From assembly GCA_903828675.1 (NCBI GenBank), contig CAIKND010000029.1:62001-126000 (forward strand): 64,000 nucleotides of DNA. The letters run 5' to 3'. This stretch comes from an uncultured Acidobacteriaceae bacterium (GTDB taxonomy: Bacteria > Acidobacteriota > Terriglobia > Terriglobales > Acidobacteriaceae). The notes under the pieces are model-generated. The model made no database searches and had not been told where the DNA came from. It saw nothing but the letters and a program-made list of their open reading frames with translations. Both the position numbers and the translations under genes were made by a program. This document shows positions 31,301 through 40,519 of this stretch, piece by piece; position 1 is the stretch's first letter, and every line of letters begins with the position of its first letter.

Positions 31301-31822
31301 CACGGCCGCCACTGGGGTGGAGCGGCCAACCGCGCCATGCAAATCATCGCAGGCGGCTGGCAGGTCTCGGTCATCGAGACAGCCACCAGCGGGCAACCCG
31401 TGAACCTGACTTACTCTGCACCGTCGCAGTTCAGCGTCAGCGATCTGCTCACCTACCGGCCCAACATCAGCGGCAATCCCAAGGCGCCACGCGGGCTTTG
31501 GGTCAAGAAGGCAACCTCACTCACTGGTTACCTCAGCAGGACCGCTGTAACTACCCCTACGGATGTTTCCCAACCCTACGGCAACGCCGGCAGAAACCCT
31601 CTTCGCGACAACCCGTTCTATCAGACCAATATGGGGTTGCATAAGGAATTTCCGCTTTGGAACGAATCCTCCAACCTGGATTTCCGCGCTGAGGCGTTTA
31701 ACGCTCTCAACAACGTCAACTACACGGCGCCGACGGGCGACAGCCAGAGCGGCTCCTTCGGCACCATCACCGGGAACTTCCCACCGCGTCAGATGCAACT
31801 GGCTCTCAAGCTGAGCTTCTAA
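28319..31822 (+). CDS. TonB-dependent receptor with N-terminal carboxypeptidase-regulatory-like domain (Oar-like)
   Basis: 1167 aa; GYVHDASGAVIPGAKVTLVNIATSVETSVTTDALGQFTFTSVRIGQYKVKA, LPLNGRAYADLALLTPG, C-terminal LALKLSF. Confidence 0.93.
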   Translation: MTSFSLFKRYPGKPVSLRIFAAATLFLFLIALNCPFAHGQFETATVLGYVHDASGAVIPGAKVTLVNIATSVETSVTTDALGQFTFTSVRIGQYKVKAIAVGFSEAQTEAFSAEVNARQRVDVNLKPGSATETVTVTGAAALLNTEDSERGQIISARDVNNLPLNGRAYADLALLTPGVRANNLENQTVTSRDASYNVNGQRSEFNNFMLDGLDNNAYGTSNQSFSNQAIQPSPDAIGEFRVSTDNYSAEFGRASGAVFNVSIKSGGNQIHGKLWEYNRNTVFNAIGPFTPPTNALTGKQVKPVLVKNQFGGAIGGPVPWLLKGKIFYFGDYESNRQVQGQYSASTVPTADQRQGNFLTAAGAPVPLHNPFTGVAYPTGVIPQSDWSPLAKLVIPALPTPNIAISGTTGTGYSNNLVNVPKAHFIDHRADARFDFFLNPRTTAFFRWSFHRLNIVDAEPLTGPAGGNGNGTIHDYNKQIAAGYTYLFSQNSILDARVGFTWTEGGKSPYGLGQPSLLVQAGIPGLPTDPIVARSLNDQNVSNFSQFGAQPSNPQFQNPFVIDPKLNYTIIKGRSSIKLGYEYQAINTEVEDFNPTYGQDNYGGYFSSGLSINNSGSYSSADVGSKEAASLADFILGARQSYQLNNFRIVNYHQRMNFFYVQDDIKVKRNLTVNLGLRYELVTPQYVDGDHLANFDPSTKTLVQAKSGSITDRAMVGMPKKNFAPRIGFSYGVNDKTVVRGGYGISYDQFNREGGENLLAYNGPYIVNSSITQNAITKVAGVVTMTPACAANVQNTSCFSPEQQGYGTNFVSAAGFSTALSQTRYIPTNIATGYSQAWHFGLQRTLAHGTLLDVSYVGEHGVHIWVLDDINQAAPNVPNPDTTTGCNSTTTAGCVSLLNRRPIQGFTGIEGSSNAGMMIYHGAQVRLEHRYSNGLYLLNAFSYSRTIDNASGHLDTPNGDNSRVNLANLKGERGQSAYNQPLNNTLTAIWDLPYGHGRHWGGAANRAMQIIAGGWQVSVIETATSGQPVNLTYSAPSQFSVSDLLTYRPNISGNPKAPRGLWVKKATSLTGYLSRTAVTTPTDVSQPYGNAGRNPLRDNPFYQTNMGLHKEFPLWNESSNLDFRAEAFNALNNVNYTAPTGDSQSGSFGTITGNFPPRQMQLALKLSF

Positions 31823-31841
31823 CCTGAGAAGGAGAGAAACA

Positions 31842-32786
31842 ATGTCCATCACTCGCCGTCAGTTCGGCATACTCTCGGCCGGTGCTCTAGGCTCATCCCT
31901 CACGCGCTCTTTATGGGCGCGTGAGGCCTCCTCCACAAGGGCCGGCCGCTTCTTCTACTTCGCTGTGGTCGCAGACACACACATCATCGACGACTTCTAT
32001 CACGGGCAGGAGAGCAACGCACTCGACACGGAATCCCTGCAGCACTCAGCTGCCAACCTGATTTCCGCACGCACTCTCATCAATAGCCTCGACCCACCTA
32101 TTGAGCAGGTCTTTGTGGCGGGCGACTATTTTCATAACTATCCCTCCACAGAATACGATTTCTACTTCAAAAACAAGACTCGTCTGGACAATGCCAAGGC
32201 CATAACCGATGGGTTCAAGATGCCCGTCCATATAGGATTCGGCAACCACGATTACGGCGTGCCCGGCGTTTCCCGCGAGATGAGTCACCGGCTTTTTGAA
32301 GCCAAATTCGCCACCAAGCCTTACTACGCAGTCGAGCACAAGGGATACAAATTCGTTCAGTTGAATAACTTCCTTGGCGCCACCTGGGATCCCTCATCCA
32401 AGACCTTCGATCGCGGTCAGGGGTCGCTTGGTGAAGAACAGCTCAACTGGTTCGAGGCACAACTGCGCGAACACAAGCCAACCTTCGTCTTCATCCACTA
32501 TCCTCTGTGGCTCTGTACTCCCGAAGAGTTCGCAGATTACGGATTGCACCCTCTGCTGCGCAAGTACAAGGAGACTATCCAAATGGTCGTCTCCGGGCAC
32601 TGGCATAAGTGGGTGGACTTTGCGCACACCTTTGGCCCGCAGCACTATGCCATCGCGTCGACGCGTTACGATCCAAATGCATACATGCTGATCGAGGTTG
32701 ACCGCGAACGCAATACCTGGCGATTCCTCAACGACAACCTGGTCGAGTGGTCGACTCACTACAGTAAGCCGTATTCGCACGTCTAG
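31842..32786 (+). CDS. Calcineurin-like metallophosphoesterase with Tat-like signal
   Basis: MSITRRQFGILSAGALG (RR motif); VVADTHI, AGDYFHN, GFGNHDYG, VSGHWHKW metal-ligand motifs. Confidence 0.88.
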   Translation: MSITRRQFGILSAGALGSSLTRSLWAREASSTRAGRFFYFAVVADTHIIDDFYHGQESNALDTESLQHSAANLISARTLINSLDPPIEQVFVAGDYFHNYPSTEYDFYFKNKTRLDNAKAITDGFKMPVHIGFGNHDYGVPGVSREMSHRLFEAKFATKPYYAVEHKGYKFVQLNNFLGATWDPSSKTFDRGQGSLGEEQLNWFEAQLREHKPTFVFIHYPLWLCTPEEFADYGLHPLLRKYKETIQMVVSGHWHKWVDFAHTFGPQHYAIASTRYDPNAYMLIEVDRERNTWRFLNDNLVEWSTHYSKPYSHV

Positions 32787-32808
32787 GCTTCCACGAACAG
32801 GAGTCGCG

Positions 32809-33933
32809 ATGCCTCGCAGCAAGGTCATTCTACGGTTACTAGTAATCTGTCTTGCACTTTCCGCTTCGCGAGCATTTGCTCAGCAAGGCAGTGAAGTGCG
32901 CCTCAACGACATCCAGGTCGTTGGGACTCACAATAGCTATCACGCCGGCTTCGCTCCCAGCGCGGCTGCGTTGTGGCAGACAATGAATCCGCGCGTATTC
33001 ACAGGCCTCGACTATTGGCACCAACCACTTGAACAGCAATTCGATAGTGGCGTTCGCCAGATTGAGCTTGATGTCTTCGCGGACAGCAAGGGCGGTCTCT
33101 ACGCGCATCCTTCAGGTCCGGCGATGATCGCTGCCGCTCATCTTCCACCCGACCCCGACTTTGATCCCCACGGCCTGATGACCAAGCCAGGCTTTAAAGT
33201 CATGCACGTCCAGGACATCGACTATCGGAGCACCTGCCAGCCATTTATCGCCTGCCTCGAGCAAGTGAGGAACTGGTCGCATACCCACCCTGGTCATATT
33301 CCAATTTTCATTCTTGTCGAAACAAAGGAAGGCAAGCCGGAGGGTCCTATCCACCTCACTGAACCGGAACCCTTCACTTCCAGCGTTTTCGATGCCCTTG
33401 ATACAGAAATTCGCTCTGTCTTCTCTCCGAATGACCTGATTACTCCCGATGGTGTACGTGGTAACTTCGACACTTTGAACCAAGCGGTGCTGGCCGGCAA
33501 CTGGCCTACTCTTGCCAACGCTCGTGGCAAGGTGATCTTTCTGATGGACCAGCGAAAGGCAGGGCCAGCTTATTTGGCAGGTCATCCATCACTTCGAGGG
33601 CGCATCCTATTCACCAACGCCGAGCCAGGCGAGCCCGATGCCGCCTTTATTGAGCGCAATGATGGCCCTGCCGCAGAGATTGCCGCTCTGGTTCGCAAGG
33701 GCTACCTCGTGCGGACCCGCACCGACACGGATACCACGGAAGCTCGCACTAACGACACAACTCGCCGGGATGCAATGATTGCGAGCGGCGCGCAAATAGT
33801 TAGTACCGACTACCCCGGCAACGAGCCGGCTCGCTGGCCCGGACATTACGTTGTTACCTTGCCAGGCGGTGTAAGCGCCCACTGTAACCCTGTTAATTCT
33901 CCTGCTGCATGCAACTCCGAATCGCTGAAGTGA
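32809..33933 (+). CDS. Secreted Ca2+-dependent PI-PLC-like phosphodiesterase
   Basis: Signal MPRSKVILRLLVICLALSASRAFAQ; VVGTHNSYHAGF, QFDSGVRQIELDVFADSKGGLYAHP, FKVMHVQDIDYRSTC. Confidence 0.78.
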   Translation: MPRSKVILRLLVICLALSASRAFAQQGSEVRLNDIQVVGTHNSYHAGFAPSAAALWQTMNPRVFTGLDYWHQPLEQQFDSGVRQIELDVFADSKGGLYAHPSGPAMIAAAHLPPDPDFDPHGLMTKPGFKVMHVQDIDYRSTCQPFIACLEQVRNWSHTHPGHIPIFILVETKEGKPEGPIHLTEPEPFTSSVFDALDTEIRSVFSPNDLITPDGVRGNFDTLNQAVLAGNWPTLANARGKVIFLMDQRKAGPAYLAGHPSLRGRILFTNAEPGEPDAAFIERNDGPAAEIAALVRKGYLVRTRTDTDTTEARTNDTTRRDAMIASGAQIVSTDYPGNEPARWPGHYVVTLPGGVSAHCNPVNSPAACNSESLK

Positions 33934-34015
33934 ATGATACTGAATCCTGAGGCCGACTCTGTTGCGATTGTGGTACATCAACTGCTTCGTATTGCCAATC
34001 ACGCACTAAAGGAAT

Positions 34016-35041
34016 ATGCGCATGGCCGTTCGACTGAAGGACATCGCCGAGGACTTGGGAGTTTCATTAGTTACGGTCTCCAAGGTCCTTCGCAATAAGC
34101 CGGATGTGGGAGAGTTGACTCGCAATCGCGTGCTTCAGCGAGTCAGGGAGCTGAACTACCGGCCCAATATGCTGGCGCGTGGGTTAGCCTCGGGCAAGAG
34201 CTATACGATCGGACTTATTGTTCCCGATCTTGTACATACGTTCTTTGCTGAACTTGCCAAGGGAGTAAGCGCTGCACTTCGAAAAGAGTCATACCAATTG
34301 ATTCTGGCATCAGCGGAAGAAGAACCAGGGCTGGAACACGAAGAGATAGAGAATTTGTTGGCGCGAGGCGTAGATGCCCTGCTGATCGCCTCATGTCAAA
34401 GCAGTGCTGCAGGGTTCAAGTCCTTAGTCGCTTCAAAGGTCCCCTACGTCTTGATTGATCGTCACCTCCCAAGGCTCAACGCGTGCTTTGTCGGCACCGA
34501 CGATGTTGCGGCTGGACGCATGGCGACAGAGCACCTAATCCGGCTGGGCCGAGAGCGGATCGCGCATATTGGTGGGGAGTTAATAAGTACCTCGGAAGGA
34601 CGGTTGACTGGCTACAAGGAAGCTCTTGCGGCGAATCATATACCCTTCTGCGAAGAGTTGGTCGCCATCCGTTCAAGGCTTGAAGAGGAGGGCGTGCAAA
34701 TTGGAAATAATGCAATGAGCGACCTGCTCAAGCTGAAGAAGCGTCCAGATGCAGTCTTTTGCTACAACGACCTGACCGCAGTCGGAGCAATTCGTTGCCT
34801 GTTGGCGAGCAAATTACGTGTTCCTGAGGATGTGGCCGTGATCGGCTGCGGAAACCTGCGCCTGTCTTCGTATTTGGAAGTTCCCCTCAGTTCAATCGAT
34901 CAGTCAACTCAGAAGCAAGGCGAGCAGGCCGCTACCTTGGCCCTATCTCTGATTGCGCAGAAGCATAAGCAAAAGGCCAAACACCTGCTCATCGAGCCAA
35001 AACTAATTGCTCGGAATTCGACGATTGGACGCACGGTCTAA
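34016..35041 (+). CDS. LacI-family transcriptional regulator
   Basis: VRLKDIAEDLGVSLVTVSKVLRNKPDVGELTRNRVLQRVRELNYRPNMLARGL; periplasmic-binding-like core. Confidence 0.93.
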   Translation: MRMAVRLKDIAEDLGVSLVTVSKVLRNKPDVGELTRNRVLQRVRELNYRPNMLARGLASGKSYTIGLIVPDLVHTFFAELAKGVSAALRKESYQLILASAEEEPGLEHEEIENLLARGVDALLIASCQSSAAGFKSLVASKVPYVLIDRHLPRLNACFVGTDDVAAGRMATEHLIRLGRERIAHIGGELISTSEGRLTGYKEALAANHIPFCEELVAIRSRLEEEGVQIGNNAMSDLLKLKKRPDAVFCYNDLTAVGAIRCLLASKLRVPEDVAVIGCGNLRLSSYLEVPLSSIDQSTQKQGEQAATLALSLIAQKHKQKAKHLLIEPKLIARNSTIGRTV

Positions 35042-35062
35042 CAGGTTGAAAACGATAAGCCC

Positions 35063-35995
35063 GTGACATACTTCAAGGAGACCGCAATGTCAGTTCCATC
35101 TTCCTTCGAGCAACTTGTCCAGACCGCAGGCATCAAGCTTGTAAATTCCACTGAACTTTATCCCGCACTCCATCAGTCAAGCGACGTTGGCCTGCCAATG
35201 CTTGTAGTGGACAACAGACTCGGAAGCGCCACGATTGCGCTACAAGGAGCTCACCTGATGGCGTTCAAGCCCGCCGGTGGTCGAGAGATGCTTTGGGTGT
35301 CACCCAAATGCGTGCTCGACGCAGGCGAGGCGATTCGTGGCGGTATTCCACTGTGCCTCCCGTGGTTTGGCCCGGCTGAAGGCAGTGCGCTATTGCACGG
35401 TTTTGGCCGAATCATGGAATGGAAGCTGGTCGAAGCCGAGGCGTGTCCAGGTGGAACAACTCGCGTCGTACTAGAATTGGCGGCGGATAATCCGGTCAGC
35501 ACTACGTGGCCGCATGCGTTCAGATTCCGACTCGAAGTCATAGTTGGAACCAGTCTCAAGCTTAGTCTGAGCGCCGAGAACCACAGCGCCACCGATGCAC
35601 CATTTGCCTTCGCCTTCCATACCTATTTTGCGGTACCGAATGTGGCCGACGCGCGTGTCGCAGGGCTGGAAAACGTCCCGGTCATTGACAAGGCGGATAA
35701 CCTGACTCGCAAGACTCAGCAGGGCGAAGTCATGATTACTGCGCTCACAGACCGTATTTATCTTGATGTCCCGCCCACGCAAACACTCAAACTGCCAACC
35801 GGCAACATAAATATCCAATCCAACACTAAGTGCGCGGTGATCTGGAATGCCTGGACCAACGATAAGAATATGGCAGATGTTGGCGAAGGCAATCATGTCG
35901 GCTATATCTGTGTTGAGCGCGCAGATGTCGCAGACCGCGCAGTTCGAATAGCGGCCGGGGAATGTTATCAAGCATCTATGACGCTTTCATACTAA
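35063..35995 (+). CDS. D-hexose-6-phosphate mutarotase-like (aldose 1-epimerase superfamily, YeaD type)
   Basis: 310 aa; GAHLMAFKPAGGREMLWVSPKCVLDAGEAIRGGIPLCLPWFGPAEG, FAFAFHTYFAVPNV. Confidence 0.85.
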   Translation: MTYFKETAMSVPSSFEQLVQTAGIKLVNSTELYPALHQSSDVGLPMLVVDNRLGSATIALQGAHLMAFKPAGGREMLWVSPKCVLDAGEAIRGGIPLCLPWFGPAEGSALLHGFGRIMEWKLVEAEACPGGTTRVVLELAADNPVSTTWPHAFRFRLEVIVGTSLKLSLSAENHSATDAPFAFAFHTYFAVPNVADARVAGLENVPVIDKADNLTRKTQQGEVMITALTDRIYLDVPPTQTLKLPTGNINIQSNTKCAVIWNAWTNDKNMADVGEGNHVGYICVERADVADRAVRIAAGECYQASMTLSY

Positions 35996-36458
35996 GCGTA
36001 TCGATTGCTGATTGCCCACCCTCAGTAAAGAATCGCCGGCAGATCTGGGGGGGCAGCGGCCGGCGTTTAGAAGGGGCAAAATCCCAAGCGAAGAAATTCA
36101 TGTGCACACTTCGCAGTTCCAGGTGAGGACGTTTACAGTTCTTCCCACCTTTCTTTTCATTTTCCCTGCAAATTCGAGCCTGCCAGATTAGCTTGACAAT
36201 CTTTTCTCTGCAGGTGTAATTCATTATGGTCAGTGCTATTCTGCCCGGCTGGTTGCTAAACTTTCGTCGGCTCTGATAATTCACCTTCATTGTGCACGCC
36301 AAACAACTTGATTACCCGACCACCCGAGACGCCTGTCCTTCCCCGGCGTGCCAGCATCTCCGATGTTTTCTTTCTGGAACATTTGACAATGAACGCAATG
36401 GGGGGCTGGGCTTCATTTTTTCGAATACGAACCTGCGGGAATTTGATGTTTTGGAATA

Positions 36459-38954
36459 ATGCCGATACGGATGAAAGCGGTCAGCCAAATGAAACCGAAA
36501 TTCCTAGTCGCCACGACCGCACTGCCCACCCTGCTTGGAGTGTTTATTCTCGCGCATTTCCACCAACAAGAGGCAGTGCGGGCCGCGGTTCTTGCTTCGC
36601 AGGCGTCCAGCGCAAGTTCGACTACTGACTGGCCTGTCTATGGCGGACAACTGGCAAATGATCATTACTCGCCACTTACCCAAATCAATCGAGAGAACGT
36701 GGCCAGCCTAAGAGTCGCTTGGACATTCGACACTGGAGAGAAGGGCGGACTCCAAACCAGCCCTCTGATTGTCGGTCGCGTTCTCTATGCTTACACTCCC
36801 ACGCAGAAGGTCATCGCCCTTGATGCGGCGACGGGGAAGTTGCTCTGGAAGTTCGACTCTGGCATCAATGGGACGCAACCGGACCGCGGTCTATCGTGGT
36901 GGTCGCATGGATCTGAGACACGCCTATTTGCCGGCGTGATGAACTTTCTTTATGCGCTAGATCCCGCCACCGGTAAGCCTATTCCATCGTTCGGTGAGGA
37001 TGGCAGGATAGATCTACGCAAACAACTGCGAGGAGACTATCATAAGCAATCCATCGCTCTCACGACGCCCGGCATTGTCTACAAAGATCTGATCATTGTT
37101 GGCGGCCGCAATCCAGAAACACATCCTGCGCCTCCGGGCGATATAAGAGCGTTCGACGTACGCACCGGCGCTCTGCGTTGGGCCTTTCACACCATTCCGC
37201 ATCCAGGCGAATTGGGATACGATTCATGGCCTGCGGATGCCTGGCAGAAATCTGGTGCTGCAAATAATTGGCCGGGCATGGCGTTGGATGCAAGTCGCGG
37301 CATCGTTTATGTCCCCACGGGGTCGGCAGTATCGGATTTCTATGGAGCGGATCGTGTTGGAAACGACTTGTTTTCCGACACGCTGCTTGCACTGGATGCA
37401 GAGACAGGTAAACTTCTCTGGCACTTTCAAGGTGTTCACCATGATATATGGGATCGCGACTTCCCTTCCCCGCCTTCGCTTCTAACTGTTACCCACGACG
37501 GGACGCGCTTCGATGCAGTAGCGCAAACTACCAAGCAGGGTTACCTATATCTCTTTGACCGCGTCACCGGCAAGCCTATCTTCCCCATAGAAGAATTCGC
37601 TTTTCCCTCGAGCAATGCGCCCGGTGAAGTTACGTCCCCAACACAGCCAAGGCCGCTGGCGCCTGAACCATTTGCGCGGCAACGGCTCACCGAAGACATG
37701 TTAACCGCTCGATCTCCAGAGGCACATCAGTTCGCGCTCGATAAGTTCAGGACATTTCGCAGCGCAGGACAATTTCTCCCCTTCGCTGTGGACAAGCAAA
37801 CCGTGGTCTTTCCGGGGTTCGATGGCGGCGCGGAGTGGGGCGGCTCGGCAGTAGACACCAGCAAGGGAGTTATCTATGTGAATGCCAATGAAATGGCCTG
37901 GACCGGCGGACTCACAGAGAACAAGGGCGGAGGCACTCAAGGAGAGATGGTCTACAACAATCTTTGTGTCAGTTGTCATGGCGATCATAGAGAGGGCTCA
38001 CCGCCTGCTTTTCCTGCATTAATAGATATAGATAAGCGGAAATCTGACATAGAGATTACGACTGCGATCAGCCAGGGTAAAGGGAGAATGCCTTCGTTTC
38101 CTATGCTGGATGCTCCAACGATGCAGGCCCTTCTCCAGTTTCTCAAGACGAGTGAATCGGACCGGATGAACGGACGGCACGGCAACTCCAGCGACAAGCA
38201 GGAGATGACTGCTGTACCCGCCAAAAAGCAAGCGACGCCAGAAGACGAGCTAGGCGCAAAGATTTACGCGGAGCATTGCGCCCTCTGTCACGGTGAGAAA
38301 CGCGAGGGCACGCCGCCTTCATTCCCTGCGCTCATCGGCGTTGGAGCGCGAATACAGAAGGTGCAAGCCGAAAGTCTTATTCACAAAGGCAAAGGCCTTA
38401 TGCCAGCGGCGCCGAAATTGCAGGGACGAGACCTTACTGCCTTGTTGCAGTATCTCGGTATTACAGATAGCGCCGCGGGACCTGCCGCTGATAAGCATGA
38501 CGATGGCACCAGCGGCGATCCACTGAAATACAGATTCACCGGCTATCGTAAATTTCTAGATCCAGACGGTTATCCGGCTATAACTCCGCCCTGGGGAACC
38601 TTGAATGCCATTGATCTCAATTCTGGTAAGTACCTCTGGAAGATTCCTTTGGGAGAATATCCTGAACTAGCGGTAAAGGGAATGAAGGACACGGGATCGG
38701 AGAACTATGGCGGCCCGATTGTTACAGCCGGCGGGCTGGTCATGATTGGAGCCACCGTTTACGACAGGAAGATTCGAGCCTATAACAGCGAAACTGGAAA
38801 ACTGCTTTGGGAGACAACGCTTCCCTTTGCAGGCGTGGCGACACCGGCCACCTACATGGTGGATGGAAAACAGTATGTCGTGATCGCGGCAGGAGGCGGC
38901 AGAGATCCCAAGTGGCCCTCAGGCGGCTCCTACGTTGCATTCGCCTTGCCTTAG
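36459..38954 (+). CDS. PQQ-dependent dehydrogenase with two internal c-type haem motifs
   Basis: 831 aa; DWPVYGGQLANDHYSPLTQINRENVASLRVAWTFDTGE; CVSCH and CALCH (CxxCH) each in a GKGRMPSFP/GKGLMPAAP cytochrome context; C-terminal propeller resumes YPAITPPWGTLNAIDLNSGKYLWKIPLGEYPEL. Confidence 0.92.
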   Translation: MPIRMKAVSQMKPKFLVATTALPTLLGVFILAHFHQQEAVRAAVLASQASSASSTTDWPVYGGQLANDHYSPLTQINRENVASLRVAWTFDTGEKGGLQTSPLIVGRVLYAYTPTQKVIALDAATGKLLWKFDSGINGTQPDRGLSWWSHGSETRLFAGVMNFLYALDPATGKPIPSFGEDGRIDLRKQLRGDYHKQSIALTTPGIVYKDLIIVGGRNPETHPAPPGDIRAFDVRTGALRWAFHTIPHPGELGYDSWPADAWQKSGAANNWPGMALDASRGIVYVPTGSAVSDFYGADRVGNDLFSDTLLALDAETGKLLWHFQGVHHDIWDRDFPSPPSLLTVTHDGTRFDAVAQTTKQGYLYLFDRVTGKPIFPIEEFAFPSSNAPGEVTSPTQPRPLAPEPFARQRLTEDMLTARSPEAHQFALDKFRTFRSAGQFLPFAVDKQTVVFPGFDGGAEWGGSAVDTSKGVIYVNANEMAWTGGLTENKGGGTQGEMVYNNLCVSCHGDHREGSPPAFPALIDIDKRKSDIEITTAISQGKGRMPSFPMLDAPTMQALLQFLKTSESDRMNGRHGNSSDKQEMTAVPAKKQATPEDELGAKIYAEHCALCHGEKREGTPPSFPALIGVGARIQKVQAESLIHKGKGLMPAAPKLQGRDLTALLQYLGITDSAAGPAADKHDDGTSGDPLKYRFTGYRKFLDPDGYPAITPPWGTLNAIDLNSGKYLWKIPLGEYPELAVKGMKDTGSENYGGPIVTAGGLVMIGATVYDRKIRAYNSETGKLLWETTLPFAGVATPATYMVDGKQYVVIAAGGGRDPKWPSGGSYVAFALP

Positions 38955-39121
38955 AGGTGTACCGTACGAGTCTGGTCTTACTGTCAAGACGCCGTGCATT
39001 GGAGGGGCGCAGCCAACATTGAATTTCGCTTAGTTGCTATCGATCTTATAAACAATCGTGGATCTCCGCGCTTCATGCTATCCGATAACCTTCGGTTACG
39101 TTGAGCTTTTGCATGTTAGTT

Positions 39122-39745
39122 TTATGGGCTAATGATTATCTTCTCGCTCCATGGGTCAATATCTGGATCATATCTAGCTACCGCAGGAGCCCGCTCGGGG
39201 ACAAGTGGTGATGGTGTTGACTCGACTACTCTGGCTTCAGCCGCAGCATCAGGACCAGAAAGTAGCTGCTCAGAACCCTGACTCGGCGGGGCAATTGCGC
39301 GGGTATCGATGGGGAGGACTGCGGCATTCTGTGCGGCCCACTTTGCAGCCAGTCCGTTGAGAGGACTCTTGGTATTGTATTCCTGATAGGCAATCATCCG
39401 CCCGATCCGAATGACCAGATCATCGAGCCCCTCGGAGGCAGCCCAGAAATCGCCAATGCACACGGTGGAATCGTCGAAGTTTGGATGAAATACCGGGGTC
39501 AACATGCGACACTGCGGCGCACGCCTCGGGTAGCCGAGTGAGAGATTGATCTCAAGGAGATGAGTATCGCGCTCAAGGATGTTTCCTGTCGCGTCTACGT
39601 AGAGCCCCTTCACGTGATAGGTGAATCGATAGATTTCGGGAGGAATCCCGGCAGATCCGCTGATCTCAATCAATGGCCATCCTGCCAGGCGATTACGAAT
39701 CGACTCGGCATCGAGTAGCAGCCTGCGTGTGCGCGGAGAAGCCAT
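39122..39745 (-). CDS. E2 ubiquitin-conjugating-enzyme-like protein
   Basis: 207 aa; LSLGYPRRAPQCRMLTPVFHPNFDDSTVCIGDFWAASEGLDDLVIRIGRMIAYQEYNTKSPLNGLAAKWAAQN follows the UBC pattern YP..PP...-HPN-..-(I/V)C-...-W-...-(D/S)PLN..AA..; C-terminal ~80 aa tail. Confidence 0.88.
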   Translation of the reverse strand: MASPRTRRLLLDAESIRNRLAGWPLIEISGSAGIPPEIYRFTYHVKGLYVDATGNILERDTHLLEINLSLGYPRRAPQCRMLTPVFHPNFDDSTVCIGDFWAASEGLDDLVIRIGRMIAYQEYNTKSPLNGLAAKWAAQNAAVLPIDTRAIAPPSQGSEQLLSGPDAAAEARVVESTPSPLVPERAPAVARYDPDIDPWSEKIIISP

Positions 39746-39846
39746 GGCATTCGCCTTTCGAGTGTGATAGTGGCGGCTCTTGGATCTATTAGAGGAGCCG
39801 CGCTCCTGCTAATATCCGCTAGCTCAATGTTTACTGGAGAACCAAG

Positions 39847-40509
39847 TCAAGATAGCTGTCCAGTTCTCTTCCAGCGGGCAATGCGATTGATGTGATATTG
39901 GAGGTAAATGACGCCAAAGAAGAAGGTCATTACCGGTCCAAGTGTGAGGCCGATATTCTCGACACTATTGTAGTAATCCTCCATGGCACTGCGGATCTGG
40001 AAGGTACCTATAATCAGGCAAATGACGCCAACAAAGAGCAGCACAGCACCAAAACCGGCAATTGCCGGTAGATTTGCGCCTGCGCCAATCCCCACGACCA
40101 GCGCGCCTGTGATGATACCGGCAGGATACATAACAATGAGCACCATGGCAGTGTTCTTCCCCGAGAGCTTACGTGCCCAATTGGCCTGAACAATTGCCCA
40201 TATAAGGTTGAATAAGGAACGCGTAATAACATTGAGAAACAGCACCCACCCCCAATGCAGGTTAGGTGGCAAAGGCACTATTTGTTGCGCCATTGCTGCA
40301 TCGTTGCTCAGGCCCGTGTAAGCACCGGGTTGGGGCGTGGCAGGTATTGGAATATCTCCCAACACCTGGGACACTGGAATCCACTCACTGATTCCTTCGC
40401 TTTGTGCCAGATCTTGTACAGAGATATAGCCGGTTTGTACGTAGCGCTGAAGATCAGCCAGACTGTAGGGCCCAAACTCCTGTTCGCCGCGCTTGATTCG
40501 ATAGCTCAT
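39847..40509 (-). CDS. GYF_2-like domain membrane protein
   Basis: MSYRIKRGEQEFGPYSLADLQRYVQTGYISVQDLAQSEGISEWIPVSQV, then multiple hydrophobic helices. Confidence 0.8.
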   Translation of the reverse strand: MSYRIKRGEQEFGPYSLADLQRYVQTGYISVQDLAQSEGISEWIPVSQVLGDIPIPATPQPGAYTGLSNDAAMAQQIVPLPPNLHWGWVLFLNVITRSLFNLIWAIVQANWARKLSGKNTAMVLIVMYPAGIITGALVVGIGAGANLPAIAGFGAVLLFVGVICLIIGTFQIRSAMEDYYNSVENIGLTLGPVMTFFFGVIYLQYHINRIARWKRTGQLS

Positions 40510-40519
40510 TCTTCACCTT

